A stretch of DNA of 64,000 nt. Origin: Laetiporus sulphureus 93-53. Its lineage: Eukaryota; Basidiomycota; Agaricomycetes; Polyporales; Laetiporaceae. Below the pieces are notes generated by a model. The model was not told the origin of the DNA, did no database searches, and saw only the letters and a program-made list of their open reading frames with translations. Shown one piece after another: positions 34,373 to 46,052 of the stretch (positions are counted from its first letter, which is position 1; each line of letters begins with the position of its first letter). The stretch is taken from NCBI RefSeq assembly GCF_001632365.1, contig NW_024468520.1:284271-348270 (forward strand). The letters run 5' to 3'. The translations under genes were made by a program, and so were the position numbers.

Positions 34373-37300
34373 CTATCGCCACGCTAGGGACAGCACGAAC
34401 TTTACGTCAGCAATCTCCTGCTCCTCCTCAATCAAGATCTTTTGCTCCGGTTTCCGCTCGGAAACGTCCTTCGGCACACTTCGCACCGTCTTTTGGATCA
34501 AATCAGAGTATTCGCGCATCGCTTGGAGCAGCTCCTCGCCGGAGCCCTCCTCGAAGGCATAGAACACATCCACATCGTCCGTCGCCTGCAGACCTGCCCG
34601 CTTGCGCAGCTTTTGAATGCGATTGATGAGCTCCCGCGTCAACCACTCGCTCTGCAGTTCTTTGTGCACCTGGATGTCGAGGCGTATAACGACATCGGTG
34701 TCGGTGTGCGTCGCATACTGCGCCTGGCCTTCCACCGGCTCTGGCAGGTCGATGTACCGCTGCACGGCCAGATCGCCACTGACAAGGGCAATGCCGTCGA
34801 CGGTGATTTTGCCCGTCTGGACGTACTTGCGCACATCGTCACTCGACAGGTTCGGGAGCGCGGCCTTCACGCGAGTTATGTCCTTGCGCAGCTTCTTGCC
34901 CAAAGTCGCCCAGTCAGCCACCGCGCGATAGCGAACGCCGGCCATGTCCTCGTCCGAGGTGAAGATGATGTCCCGGACATTCAGCTCGGACTGAATGTAC
35001 CGTTGCAGCCCACGAGCGTCCTCCAAGAACTCCTCCTCGGCGTGGAACACGAGCAGCTCGCGTAACGGTGTCTGAACAGGCGGTATGAACAATGAGAAAT
35101 AGATACAATGCATATAATCTGTACCTTTAGCGAGAGGTTATGCCGCTCACGGATGTTGCGCGTGAGTTCAATGACTGTCTGTAATCGCTCGACCTGGCGC
35201 TCGATCGTCGCATCGAAGTATTCTTCCTTCACCTCTGGGAAAGGCAGGAAATGCACGGAGCGGGTATCGCTCGCTTTGGGATTATCTGGGATGAACGGCC
35301 GGAGAGCTTGATACATGTTTTCTGTGACGAATGGTGTGTACGATGACTGTGCGACGACGGGACGTCAGCAAGACTGCAGCATTGATGAATACAGTTATGA
35401 CATGCCATTGTCCTGCAGAGCGTGAACAACGTCTCAAAGAGGGTGTTCAATGCCGCTACGGTATCCTCAACGCCATCCTCGCCCTTTAATCGTCTTCGGT
35501 TGAAGCGAATGTACCAATTTGTCAGCTCGTCGATGAGATCGAGCAGACGGGGTATGATCGTGTATAGGCGGTACGCGGCCATCTCCTCGCTCACGAGGCG
35601 GATAAGTGACTGGCAACGCGCGAGGATCCAGCGGTCCATGACGTTCGACGACACGGGCGCGTGCGCGGCGTACATGAACTCCACGCCCGAGGTTTTCTTG
35701 AGCAATGCGGCTTGCCCGAGGAAGAAGCGCAGGGCGTTCAACCAGGGGAGGAGCACGCGCGAGACGACTTCGCGGACGCCCTCTTCCCGGAAGCGGAGGT
35801 TGTCTCCGCGGACAATGGGCGAGTTGACGAGGAACATTCTGATGTAGATACGTCAGAATGTGGCGGCTCTCATCGTGGCACGCGGCTTTCTGACCTGGTC
35901 GCGTCCGCACCGTAAAGGTCAATGATAACATTGGGATCAGGGTAGTTTTTCAGACTTTTGCTCATCTTCTTGCCGTCACTGCACACATCGCAAATCAGCA
36001 CAATTAAGAATATATTTGTACGAATCGAGGGACAACGCTCACGCTGCAAGCACCAGACCATAGACAATGAGGTTCTTCCATGGTGCCGTGCCGAACAAAT
36101 GTGTCGACAGCACCAGCAACGTGTAGAACCAGCCACGGGTCTGATCGATACCCTCAGAGACGAAGTCAGCAGGGAACGTGTTCTGGAACTTCTCCTTGTT
36201 CTCGAACGGATAGTGGATTTGCGCATACGGCATACTTCGAACAAGACGTTAGAAATTCAATCTGCAGCCCAAACCACGAAGCAAGAACGTACCTGCCAGA
36301 CTCGAACCAGCAGTCAAATACCTCCTCGACACGCTTCAGTTGGCCTTTCCCTTTTTTCGATGGGATAGTGATATGGTCGATCTTTTCCCGGTGCAGATCA
36401 GTGAGGCCAGTGACGCCCGAGAGCCGTTCGAGCTCCTCAACGGAACCCACGCAGACTATCTGTGCAGACAGCGAGGTAAGGTCAGTATAGGCGCTCGATG
36501 CAGGCGAGACATACCTCCTCCATGTCCTCACTCGCCCATAGCGGGATAGGCGTGCCCCAGTAGCGATTCCGCGAGACATTCCAGTCGCGTGCGTTCGCGA
36601 GCCAGTTGGCGAAACGGCCGTCGCCGACGTTCTGCGGTACCCTGGCGCATGCAAATTGTCAGCTGCAGCATGTCGTGGTGATATCTGCAGGTACCGACCA
36701 TCTTGTTTGCTTGTTGTTCGCCACTAGTTGGTCGACGATGGGCGTCACGCGCACGAACCACGAGGGGATGGCACGGTAAATGAGTGGTGTATTTGATCTG
36801 GAGGGGGGAGTAGTATTGTTTGGTACGGCGGAAAGAAGAATGCTCTCATGCAAGCCGCTCACCTCCAACAGAAAGGATACGAGTGCGTGAGCGTCGACTG
36901 CACGATCAAGCGGCCTTTAGCTTTCAACACCTTCTGGATCTCCTTGTCCGCAGCCTATCGAAGTGCGACATGTTCATGCGTCAGACGAGAGCAAGCGGGG
37001 ATGTGGACGAAGCCTACTTTGACATACATGCCCGCAAAGTCCGGCACCTCCTGTGTGAAGCGGCCAGTATCATCAATTGGGCAGGGAGGCATCTCCTCCA
37101 CACGAAGCATGCCGTTCGCGATCGCAATGCGGTGATCGTCCTCACCAAATGCGGGCGCTTGATGGACGATACCAGTACCATCTTCGTCGGTAACATAAGT
37201 GTCAGTGAGAACACGGAATGCCCTGTCCTCGTACTAAGACGATGGCTTCAGCGGCAGAAATCGTTCAATGGGTTCTGTGCTAACCTGCTCAGTGAAGTAC

Positions 37301-38223
37301 TCGAAAAGGGGGACGTATCGCCAGCCTTTCATGTCCGAGCCCTTGAAGGTGCTGAGTTTCTTGAACTTGGCCTTCTTCGGATCCTTGTACAGCGTGCGAA
37401 GCAAACCCTCGTGCAGGATGAAGTTCTGATCACGCGCCTCATCGTGGATCTTGACGTAAGTGTAATCCGGGTGCACGCACAGCGCGAGGTTGGACGGAAG
37501 CGTCCATGGCGTGGTCGTCCACGCGAGCAGCGATGTCTTCCTGTCATCCACGAGCGGGAACGCGACGGTGATCGCCGGGTCGCTCACGTCTTTGTAGTTC
37601 AGGCCCGCCTCGAAGTTGGACAGCGGCGTGAGGCAGCCGGTCGAGTACGGCATGACCTTGAGCCCGCGGTAGACCATGTCCTTCTTGTATAGCTCGCTGA
37701 ACGCCCACCACACGCTCTCCATGAAGGTCGTGTTGAGCGTCTTGTAGTCGTTGTCGAAATCGATCCAGCGGCCTATGCGCTCGACGGTGCGCCGCCATTC
37801 GGACGCGTACCGCATGACGATAGCGCGGCACTCGGCGTTGTAGGCGGCGATGCCCATCTTCATCACGTCTTCGCGCCCGGTAATGCCCAGCTTCTTGTCG
37901 ATCTCGTGCTCGACGGGTAACCCGTGTGTATCCCATCCGAATCGGCGAGTGACATGGAATCCGCTCGCATGTGCGTGTCTTGTTACGATGTCCTGTGCAA
38001 AGTAAGGCTTCCATCCGAGCATCAGGAACGGACGACTCACTTTGATGGTACCCGCAAGCAGATGACCGTAGTGTGGAAGACCGGTCGCAAATGGCGGGCC
38101 GTCGTAGAAGGAGAACTCTGGCCTGCCCTCGGAAAGCTTCAAGCTAGTCTGAAAGGCATCAATCTCGCGCCAGTACTCGAGAACCTTTTCCTCCTCCTTG
38201 GCAAAGTTGAACGGTGCAGACAC
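34373..38223 (-). CDS. ILS1: Cytosolic isoleucyl-tRNA synthetase
   Basis: Multi-exon class I synthetase starting at 38223 ([18 protein letters not shown]). Exon 1 is 38223-37285 and exon 2 is 37233-37018; further exons continue to the stop at 34373. Visible motifs: the HIGH signature as PHYGHLLAG, the [16 protein letters not shown] block, the editing-domain TTPWTLPSN and [15 protein letters not shown], and the KMSKS loop in [14 protein letters not shown]. The DPDV-type zinc ligand region and the long C-terminal extension ([10 protein letters not shown]) match the eukaryotic cytosolic enzyme, not the mitochondrial one. It charges tRNA-Ile with isoleucine and edits valine. It diverges from the RING gene with 329 bp between starts. 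Confidence 0.95.
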
Positions 38224-38552
38224 TGTGAGATCGCGAGAGTCAAAACAGATCTACGGATATGAATATGCAAATTGGCTTCACGCACGATCATGCGGAGGAA
38301 ACGGCATGGCTGCAATTTCTATCGGCAGAATGCCACAATATGAGCTCTTGCGAGTAGGAAGAAAGGGTCAGAGCTTGAGCAGACGTGGGTTTTGAGCGGG
38401 ATAAATGCGACGAAGGAACAATCCGATGACTCGAGGTAAACCTTGCAGGAAACGGGCGCTTGTGAGAGGTAAAGATCAATCGACTAGATCATCAGAGCGT
38501 GACCTGCCAGGGGATGCTCAACCAGCTCCGAGCTCGTTTGTCTCCGCCCACC

Positions 38553-40328
38553 ATGTCCGCCTCGTTCTACTCCTACGTTGACTCACCAAATCCGAACCTG
38601 GCAAGTAACGCCTGTTCTTCTAGCTTGTGGGACTTGCTAATGTACTCCTAGGTATGCTGCATATGCAGGTATGCACTGTAGCAAAAGTCTGTGATGGCTA
38701 GCTAAAACTGACCGCTGCGCAGAAATCCCTTCTTCGACCCGTATACAACTCGGACATGTGCACACACGTTCTGCCTTGACTGCATCGCACGTGCTATTGC
38801 TATCTCGCCTCAATGCCCCATCGACCGATGCCCCCTCTCTATGCACGATATTGCTCCTGCCGATCCTGTTATCCGGAACGTGTGTATTCCGTCTTCGCAT
38901 GCCTCTGTCTTCTCAACTTACGAATTTATGTAGCTTGTAGACGAGATCCTCGTTGAGTGCGTGAACCGCAGCGCAGGATGCCCCTACACTTGCCAACGGC
39001 AGCTCCTCCCCATGCATGTCAAGGATTCCTGCGGTTTCGTCGAGCTCCCATGTCCCGTCGGACAGTGCGACAGATCAGTACTACGCAAGGATCTTGGGTC
39101 ACACAGTCATGACCCTTCAACTCCTTCCTCCTCGACAACTATTGAGCCGGACGCGGCAGCATCCGAGGTGAGTCCGACCGACGCTCGGAATTCTTAGTGT
39201 ACTCACCGGATGACATCACGCGGACGACTTGCAGAGGAAACTAGGGCCTTCTCATGAAGCAGATGGTGAACAGTCTGCACGCTCAAACGCCGCACCCTTG
39301 CCTGATGGGTCGAAGTCTCTCGCGACAGAGAACGCCGTCCTACGCTTGCGCCTTTCTGCCCTCGAAGGCGTCGTGAACGTACTTCATCAGGAACTACAGG
39401 CCGTTCAGCGTGCTCTTGGTCCATGGTACAGGTCAGGAGGAACAGAAGGGCAGGGAGCGGGCGCTTTCCAAGCAGACGGCCTTCGGCCAAACTCCGAGAA
39501 CGTGGTACCCAGTATGGCCCAGGAGCGCTCCCCGAGATCTTCTTCCGCGCCCATTCAACCAATCAGCCACTCTATTTCGGCCAATCCTGATAGCACGGCA
39601 GGCGACGACTTCGCATCGTACTTCCCACCTGTGGAAGAGGAGAATGTTTATTCCCTTCAAATTCCCCGCAGCGATTCCGACAATATTACTTTGGCGCGAC
39701 CCGCTCGCCGAGACCACAGCGCGATTGCACAGGGGATGCAGCCGCCTACGACCAGCAATCCACAGCGCATACACCCACCCTCCTATTCGTTCCCGCATCC
39801 CCCGTCCTTCCCATCACCATACCCATATGCATCCACCCCCACCGCCTTCTCTCCGGCCGCTATCACGGTGCCACCACTAGATCCGACCGTCCCTCTTCCC
39901 AGCACGCTCGCATCCATGCACGCGTCGCTTGTCTCGCTTGCCGGCGCGCTAGGGAGTCTCGCTAGTGCCCGAGCACAGGATGCGCTGTATACAGGTGAGG
40001 AACTACGAGGCATGCGTGCGGGGATGCATGGACTGCGGATGCAGGTGAGATCGAGGTTGCTCTCCTAACAGCGAAGCCGAAGTGCTGATTGTGCTTGCAG
40101 CTGCATGACGTTATGACTGCCCAAGTCATCCGGGACCCATCTTCTTCGGCAAGCAGCGTCTCAGGAACAAGTGGGAACGCTGTAGATGGGACCGTCTCGG
40201 GAATCGCGAACCTCGGGCTGGGGGTTGGCGGTGGCGGTCCCCCTCCCTGGACTGGGTATGGGCCGGGACCACGTCCATTTGGCACAGGGGCCCATCCTCA
40301 CTTGCCTGCGTCTTTCACGAAGCTCTAG
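38553..40328 (+). CDS. RING plus TRAF-type zinc finger protein
   Basis: Six exons (38553-38600, 38652-38668, 38723-38879, 38934-39167, 39235-40044, 40101-40328) give 497 residues. Exon 1 uses a GC donor (GCAAGT) and exon 2 is only 17 nt; together they restore the RING start VCCICRNPF, continuing TCAHTFCLDCI and CPIDRCPL. A TRAF-like zinc finger follows (ECVNRSAGCPYTCQRQLL, then CPVGQCD). A short coiled coil (ATENAVLRLRLSALEG) precedes a Pro/Ser-rich region and a Gly/Pro tail. This is the architecture of a putative E3 ubiquitin ligase; the substrate is unknown. Its last exons are duplicated in inverted, broken form at 32.87-33.31 kb. Confidence 0.8.
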
Positions 40329-40703
40329 CCTTGCAAACATGCTGTTGCATGCCCGCACACTCTGAATACCTAGGATATAGAAATCGCTATTCTCCTGCCG
40401 GGCGTACGTGGTGAACAGGGAATGTTGGACTATGCGAGGAAATGCGACAATATTAGTACTTGCTGGCAATTCCCTCGTGTGCCTCGCGCAAAGGGGATGT
40501 AACGCTACGTCCCTTCGTGAAAACATATCAGATTTCATGATCTCGCCCCTTTGCCCACAAAATCTGCCGTAAAGGGACTTATATGCTTGCTTGCAACCTA
40601 TAGAGTATCACTGCAAGTAATCGCTGGATGCTACATAGTTAGCCATTGGTCAGCGTCGTCCTTTATCACGCACTCACCCGAGTTGGGTCGTTACAACCCA
40701 CCG

Positions 40704-40922
40704 TCAAAACCCGTACTGTGGGTATGTCCTCAAGCTGGCGATGGGCAGTTCAGCAGACTGTATGGGCGTGATGCTTGTAGTGACTGTCATGTCATGTAAT
40801 CCCTTAATCATCGATGCAACTAAGTTCTTAGGAAGCTCACCTCTTGTATGCATTGGTATGGGCCTGCAATGCACAGCAAGAGCTGCGGCGAGGCAGAATA
40901 GGGCTCCGTGGATGATATACAT
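40704..40922 (-). CDS. Small secreted-protein-like gene, right arm member 2
   Basis: The ATG at 40922 gives MYIIHGALFCLAAALAVHC, a signal peptide, then RPIPMHTR and about 45 further residues in the unspliced frame. A TATAAA lies about 60 nt upstream. A GTGAGC donor-like site falls right after codon 27 at the same place as in member 1, so the remainder may be intronic. No family recognised. Confidence 0.4.
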   Translation of the reverse strand: MYIIHGALFCLAAALAVHCRPIPMHTRGELPKNLVASMIKGLHDMTVTTSITPIQSAELPIASLRTYPQYGF

Positions 40923-40999
40923 TCGAAATAGGGGACGGGGGATGCGATGGCTATCGTGGCATGCTTCTCCATCGTTGCGCATTTATAATACCGATGAGC

Positions 41000-43190
41000 T
41001 GACATTTTGAGTCAGATTGCCCAGAATGTGGCTCTGAGAGGAGCGTCTCATCGGGCCTACAGCAAATGCGCATCGTCTCGAGTGAGGTCGCCACTCTATC
41101 GCCACACAGCTCGGTGCTGTAACCGCGGCCCAGTGGGACGGAGTGATGTCAGGCATACTATGTTATAAAGACATGTTAAACGATCCGTCCGTGCAGCGCA
41201 TGGCGTGAAGTTGCTCCCTAAATTAGAAACTTGAAGATGATCATGACAACGTTGCTATAGGCAGGCTCATATCGCTGCAATCATGTATTTTAGGCTCTGC
41301 CATTATGCACAGGGACAGCTAGGGGCAAGATAAGTGAAGGAGAGGCTGCGGCGTCACCACGTCGCGGTATGACTGATATCAGTTATGAAATACCTTTGTT
41401 CGTGTTTGACCTTACTTCTATGCATGCTGTGTTTTCGGTTCGATGAATGACAGCATAATGATCCTGTGCCACAGAAAGACTGATATTATCGGAGATCGGG
41501 GTTGCATACTACATCGCCATTCCATTACTGATACGGTCGTGTGGCTATGGAGTTGAAGTAATCAATTTGCCGCTTGCAACTGTATGGTGCTTCGGTTAGC
41601 GAATAGTAATCACTCGTGCTGCCAGTGTCTGAGTGGTACTACTTCCATGCAGCCTCCCATCGGCCATTGTGGGCAGATCTCAAAACCCCATACCGCAAGC
41701 GGTACCTACGCCGATACCAAACTTATCTTCAGGGCATGATGACTCCGTGTACTGTGAAACTTCTGTTTGAGTTGTCTGAGTAGACAATTCATGTTGCTCA
41801 GGCTGTCCTAGCATCTCCTAGGATGTCAGCTAATCTCTCGTTTTCTCGGCGTCGCTCAGCGTTGAAACCTCACCTCTATTACCAACAGGTATGTGTGCGC
41901 AATGCACAGCGACTGAGGCAGCGATGCAAAGCAGAGTTGAACCAGAGACATGCATCTTCCCCAGAGAAGCACAAAACGTGATTGTGCTATGCATCCCGGC
42001 ACTGCACTTTTATCTTTAAGACATGACCTTGGCAATCAGAACATACAATAATCAAACAGAATGGCGTGTAGCATTTTTTTGCCATCTGAACTGAGTTTGT
42101 TCCTTCGTAAGTGCATCGGGAGGGAATGCCACTGGATGGAACGTATCAGGGACTGAGTGAACAGTCAGTCAAAATCTCGTCGAGGTACGATGATCATCAT
42201 CAGGGGGGGGCTAGTACTAGTATCCGGGCGCATCTGGTTGCCAATCGAGCTTTGATTGACAAGTTAATCATGCATCACGGCTGAGAACCACCACCGTCGC
42301 CTGGATCAGTAATGAAACGATGATGGTGAGTAGCTACACTTGCATGCTGCCTGAGCAGCTCTGAGTTCGCCACCGCGTTCAACCCCGAATCTCAAGATCT
42401 CAAGATCTCACTGTGACTACTAGCAGCAGTCAAAGTGAGCTCAGTGCTCAGTGACTACGGTCGGAATTTTCCTGGCATGTGGCACGTATAGCCTTCTCGT
42501 CAGCTCGAACCTTCCAGCCGTTGCTTTGGCTACAATCAGCATGACATACCGCTCTCGTAACACTCGCACAGTTTTCTCCACCAACGGACAGCATCAGCAA
42601 CAGCATCTCACTCTTCCCGCAATTACACCGCTCGCCCAAAAGGTTAGACAGTCTGAGAATCTGAGGCTCGCTTCCGGTCCATTGACATATTTGTCCTCGT
42701 GTGGATGGACTTGAAACATATAGAAGCGCTCTCCGAAAGAACATGCTAGCCGCGTAGTTCTCGGGTGCTCCCGAGCATATCATATATCGGATGTCGTCAA
42801 TAGCTGCGACTTCGCAACTGACGGGCGCAGCAGAGATCGCAGTCTTCTTGTGTCGTGACAACTGCAAGGTCAGGCACATAGGGAGTCGGGATTGATCTGT
42901 TTGCCAAGTATGCAGGTGCGTAGTTTTTTTGCGATGAACACTCCGCCCTTGTCATAATATTCTGATGTATGACGCTATATAGGTACTGCGACAAATGAAC
43001 GCGCGATTGCTACGCCTGAAACTTGCGTGACACGCAATAAGTGCGCACCGCCGAAATTGTTCAAGGTGATTGACGTAGAGGACCATAAGGAACGACTGTC
43101 TTCCTGTACGAAGGCCGATTTATGAGCCTACCCGACGTGAAGGTGGCTCGCCACAGCGGTGATCCAGGTCTTTTATGATGCCCATTATGC
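41000..43190. other. Right arm interior, no confident gene besides the secreted-protein exons
   Basis: This corresponds to about 30.3-32.2 kb of the left arm. It contains short duplicated words (AGATCTCA twice near 42396-42412), but no frame conserved between arms outside the listed genes. Confidence 0.4.
41870..41955 (-). CDS. Small secreted-protein-like gene, right arm member 1 (exon 1 only assigned)
   Basis: The ATG at 41955 encodes MHVSGSTLLCIAASVAVHC followed by AHIPVGNRG, then a GTGAGG donor-like site. The unspliced frame stops about 20 codons later. Only the signal-peptide exon can be supported; downstream exons were not identified. Confidence 0.35.
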
Positions 43191-43880
43191 TCTATTCCTG
43201 CCGATTCGAAAATATGCGATACAAATACAATCGAACATGTCCGGTACATCCCTCGACTTCAACAATGCTACGAGCGTCTTTCAACTCCATGCTTCCATGC
43301 TTCCCTCCTACACACAAGTCTGACGGTAAGCCCCACTCCGCAACATCACACCACCGTTCCGCTGTCCATCGTGACCTATCGGCTAGGTGTGAGCACGAGT
43401 GAACGTATGAACAGTGCCAAAGACTTACTTGTACTTGGAGATTAGCGTGCGTACGCCTGCTCGACGATGACCGTGGGTTGTCTTCGATGGTCGTCAGCTT
43501 TCTCTTCTGGGAGATGGCTAGTGAGTGAAGATTGAGATATTTATGAAAGACCGTGCTCACCTTTGAGTAGATATCAATTTCCAATACGTCCCTCGACTTC
43601 AACAATGTGACTTCAACTCCATGCTTCCATGCTTCTCTCCTACACACAAGTGTGGCCGAAATATTCCCCACTCCCCAACATCACACCACCGTTCCTGTCC
43701 ATCGTGACCTATCGGCTAGATGTGAGCACGAGTGAATGCATGAACAGTGCCAACGACTTACTTGTACTTGGAGATCAGCGTGCGTATGCTTGCTCGACGA
43801 TGATCGTGGGTTGTTTTCGATGATCGTTAGCTTTGGCTTCTGCGAGATGGCTAGTGAGTGAAGGTTGAGATTGTCGTGAA
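43190..43880 (-). repeat. Two tandem 3' modules downstream of family copy 3
   Basis: On the minus strand two units (about 43880-43560 and 43560-43190) each hold a GTGAGC...CTCGCAG or CTCCCAG intron-like piece, an exon-like block with QPTIIVEQ or QPTVIVEQ ending in YAR and a stop (TGA in one, TAA in the other), a GTAAGTC...CCGATAG intron-like piece, and a block reading WCDVAEWGLPSDLCVG in the second unit. The first unit has a rearranged end. These are homologous to the modules at 29.75-30.33 kb. Confidence 0.55.
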
Positions 43881-43915
43881 AGATATCGCTCACCTTCAAA
43901 TAGAATTCAATTCAA

Positions 43916-44963
43916 TTAACCAGAAGGGTCGGCGTTGAGTGTCGACGTCTCCGAGGCAGGAGTCGCTGAACGGCGTCGGGTGGCCCGAGAACGACTACTC
44001 TTGGCTGTAGATGTTATAGACGGTGAGAACGTTCCGTCCGTGGACGTGTCCGACGATGACTCCATGACATCTTCCTCGCGCTTCTTCTTCTCCTTTTCTT
44101 TGATGTTCGCTTCCGGCTGATACGAGAGGATGATAAGCAACGACGATGCAGAGCAGAGACAATCGCATACATTGTCTTCCGAACACGCGAGCTCTACGCT
44201 GACGATGAACAGCACCGCCAGACCCCCTCCGAGCCAGAAGAACTTGTCTTGTGTCGTCCAGCCCGTTCGCATCTTCTCCTCCCGTTCGACCTTGCCTTCC
44301 GAGGTTGCCAAAGGTGGGGCCGTAGCAAATGGGGTACACGCAATGGAAGTCGATGTCGACGTCGATATGTTGACCATCGACGCCGAATCGACAGTGGCGG
44401 CTGGGAAAGCTGTCGAGGCGACATAGAGCTCCTGTAGTTGCTGAATGTGCTCCATGTACTGGGACCAACTGGGCTGTAATTTTGCGTTGTGGTCCGTGTC
44501 GTCCTCGTCTTCTTCGGCAGCCGCTGATGAGAACGTGAGGAATTCGACCGTGGGCGTCGCGAGTGTCGTCGAGGGGTGAATGTCGTCGTCCTTGGTTTGT
44601 CGAGAACGATAGACGTAGTCGAGGCGCTCGTCAAGCACCTCGGCCTCGGTGATGATCGCATACCAGGAATGATCGTCGGCGATGACAGAGGGTCCATCGT
44701 CGTTGTGCACGTAGTCCACTCGGCCGGCCAGCCGTCGAGTAGACCACAGTGCGGATTTCATGGCGTGTCCGCTGGATTCAGGTCAATGTACTGTCGCATA
44801 CAGGAAGCAAGCAAGCAACTCACCCGTCGAGTCGAACATACATCGACGGCCCACCCAGACACGGGAACCTGAACTGGGTGTACGCCGCTTGGTAGCTCTG
44901 GTAGATGCCAACCAGAGAGACCAAGAAGTAAGTGAGCAGAGGGAGGGCAGGTAGGATAAGCAT
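43916..44963 (-). CDS. Two-TM hypothetical protein, family copy 3
   Basis: The start is at 44963 (MLILPALPLLTYFLVSLVG). Exon 1 ends in the same GTGAGT donor after YVRLDG, exon 2 opens with GHAMKSALWSTRRLAG, and the second TM is FFWLGGGLAVLFIVSVELA. A GTATGC...TCAG intron precedes the Lys/Glu-rich tail ending in NADPSG. Exon structure and most residues match copy 2, with mostly conservative differences and no disabling change seen. Family and function unknown; a small membrane protein is inferred. Confidence 0.65.
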
Positions 44964-45017
44964 GATGGGCGATGGTAGTCAAGATGTTTCTGGGGAGGAT
45001 AACAGGAGCGGAGGGGG

Positions 45018-45089
45018 TTTATATGTTGTTTCATGGAGGCTGACAGTGATGGTCTCGTCACCGTGGTCACGGCTGTCAATGTCAGCCTC
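45018..45089 (-). promoter_or_regulatory. Promoter of family copy 3: TATA box and inverted repeat
   Basis: On the minus strand GAGGCTGAC (45089-45081) and GTCAGCCTC (45044-45036) are perfect 9-bp facing arms with a 36-nt spacer, followed by TATAAA (45023-45018), 55 nt before the ATG. Same order and spacing as before copy 2. Confidence 0.65.
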
Positions 45090-45100
45090 TGTTGGCGGAC

Positions 45101-46052
45101 GATCGAGCGGAATACAAGTATGATTGGAATGCTTCACTCAACGAGGGATCGTGAAGGCCGACGGCGTACCTGGACAGTTCTAAATGCTTTTCATAACACA
45201 TTGGCAGGCACAACGAGCGCCTGCTTGCTCCTGGATAGTTGCAAGAGCAGTACGCAGGTTGCAAAGCATACAGATGACCGGCTGTCATAGGAGCTACAAG
45301 AACTGCGATATGAGCAGAAAACCCACTACGACATGTTGCCCATGATATGCAAATATAGGAATGCCATGCCTCGGAGGTGTTCGAGAAGGTAAGATACCGA
45401 GATGCTGCTGATGGCAGGAAAGCCTTGCCACCAGTTACAAGCCCGTGAGTTAGATGGTGCTTATTTATTGATGTACTATGTCCGCGCTCAGCGAATTGAT
45501 CATATACGTGATAAAGTGAGCGATTTTGCAGGAGATTGCCTCAGCCTCACAATCAGCGGTATCTCACTGCACTGGTCTGATCATAATAAGAAACCCGTGT
45601 GGCCGCACCGCGTGAAACATAGAGAGGGCTATCTGAACCTGCGGTCCGGTACCCAATCGTTATGCATTTGGCAAGAGAAGGAGGGAGTAGACGCGCCAGG
45701 GAATCCCCATCGAAACATACCTTACAATGCTTCTGGCAGCACAACCGAGACTCTATCGAGTATGCATGGTGGTAATAGCATCCACTGATCTAATAGAAAG
45801 CTAATTCGTCATGCAGCTACTGGGAACTCACCAAAGTATTACGCAAAACTCCGAGGCTGCATATCTTGAAGTCATTCGGAACACTGTTCTCGTAGACACT
45901 GCGATGTCATCGCGAGTTATATTCGGATGCAAAGACCGCGCGAGGCAGCACGCGAAAGATGTCACAACGGACACGCCCTTGCTGTACAGAGACACGCTCT
46001 GAAGAAGTGTCGAATATCGTGATGGGCAGGGAAAACAAGGAAATATACAGAA
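45101..46052. other. Intergenic, no confident gene
   Basis: An ATG-initiated frame of 128 codons at 45402-45788 has no recognisable motif, no counterpart elsewhere in the window and no splice support; it is left uncalled. The end next to 46053 is probably the 3' UTR of RPL12. Confidence 0.4.

Larger units (their letters stand above)
39950..45100 (-). repeat. Right arm of the inverted segmental duplication (probable source)
   Basis: It matches 28450-33310 in reverse complement. The arm begins inside exon 5 of the RING gene and ends just beyond the promoter inverted repeat of the two-TM gene copy 3. Member genes are more intact here than in the left arm (secreted-protein member 1 keeps its ATG, the RING gene is whole). 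Confidence 0.85.

Noticed and set aside
42396..42412. CRISPR-like or satellite repeat (AGATCTCA)
   Set aside because: Only two or three short adjacent words without regular spacers.
45402..45788. 128-residue hypothetical gene
   Set aside because: No motif, splice support or homologue in the window; length is compatible with chance.
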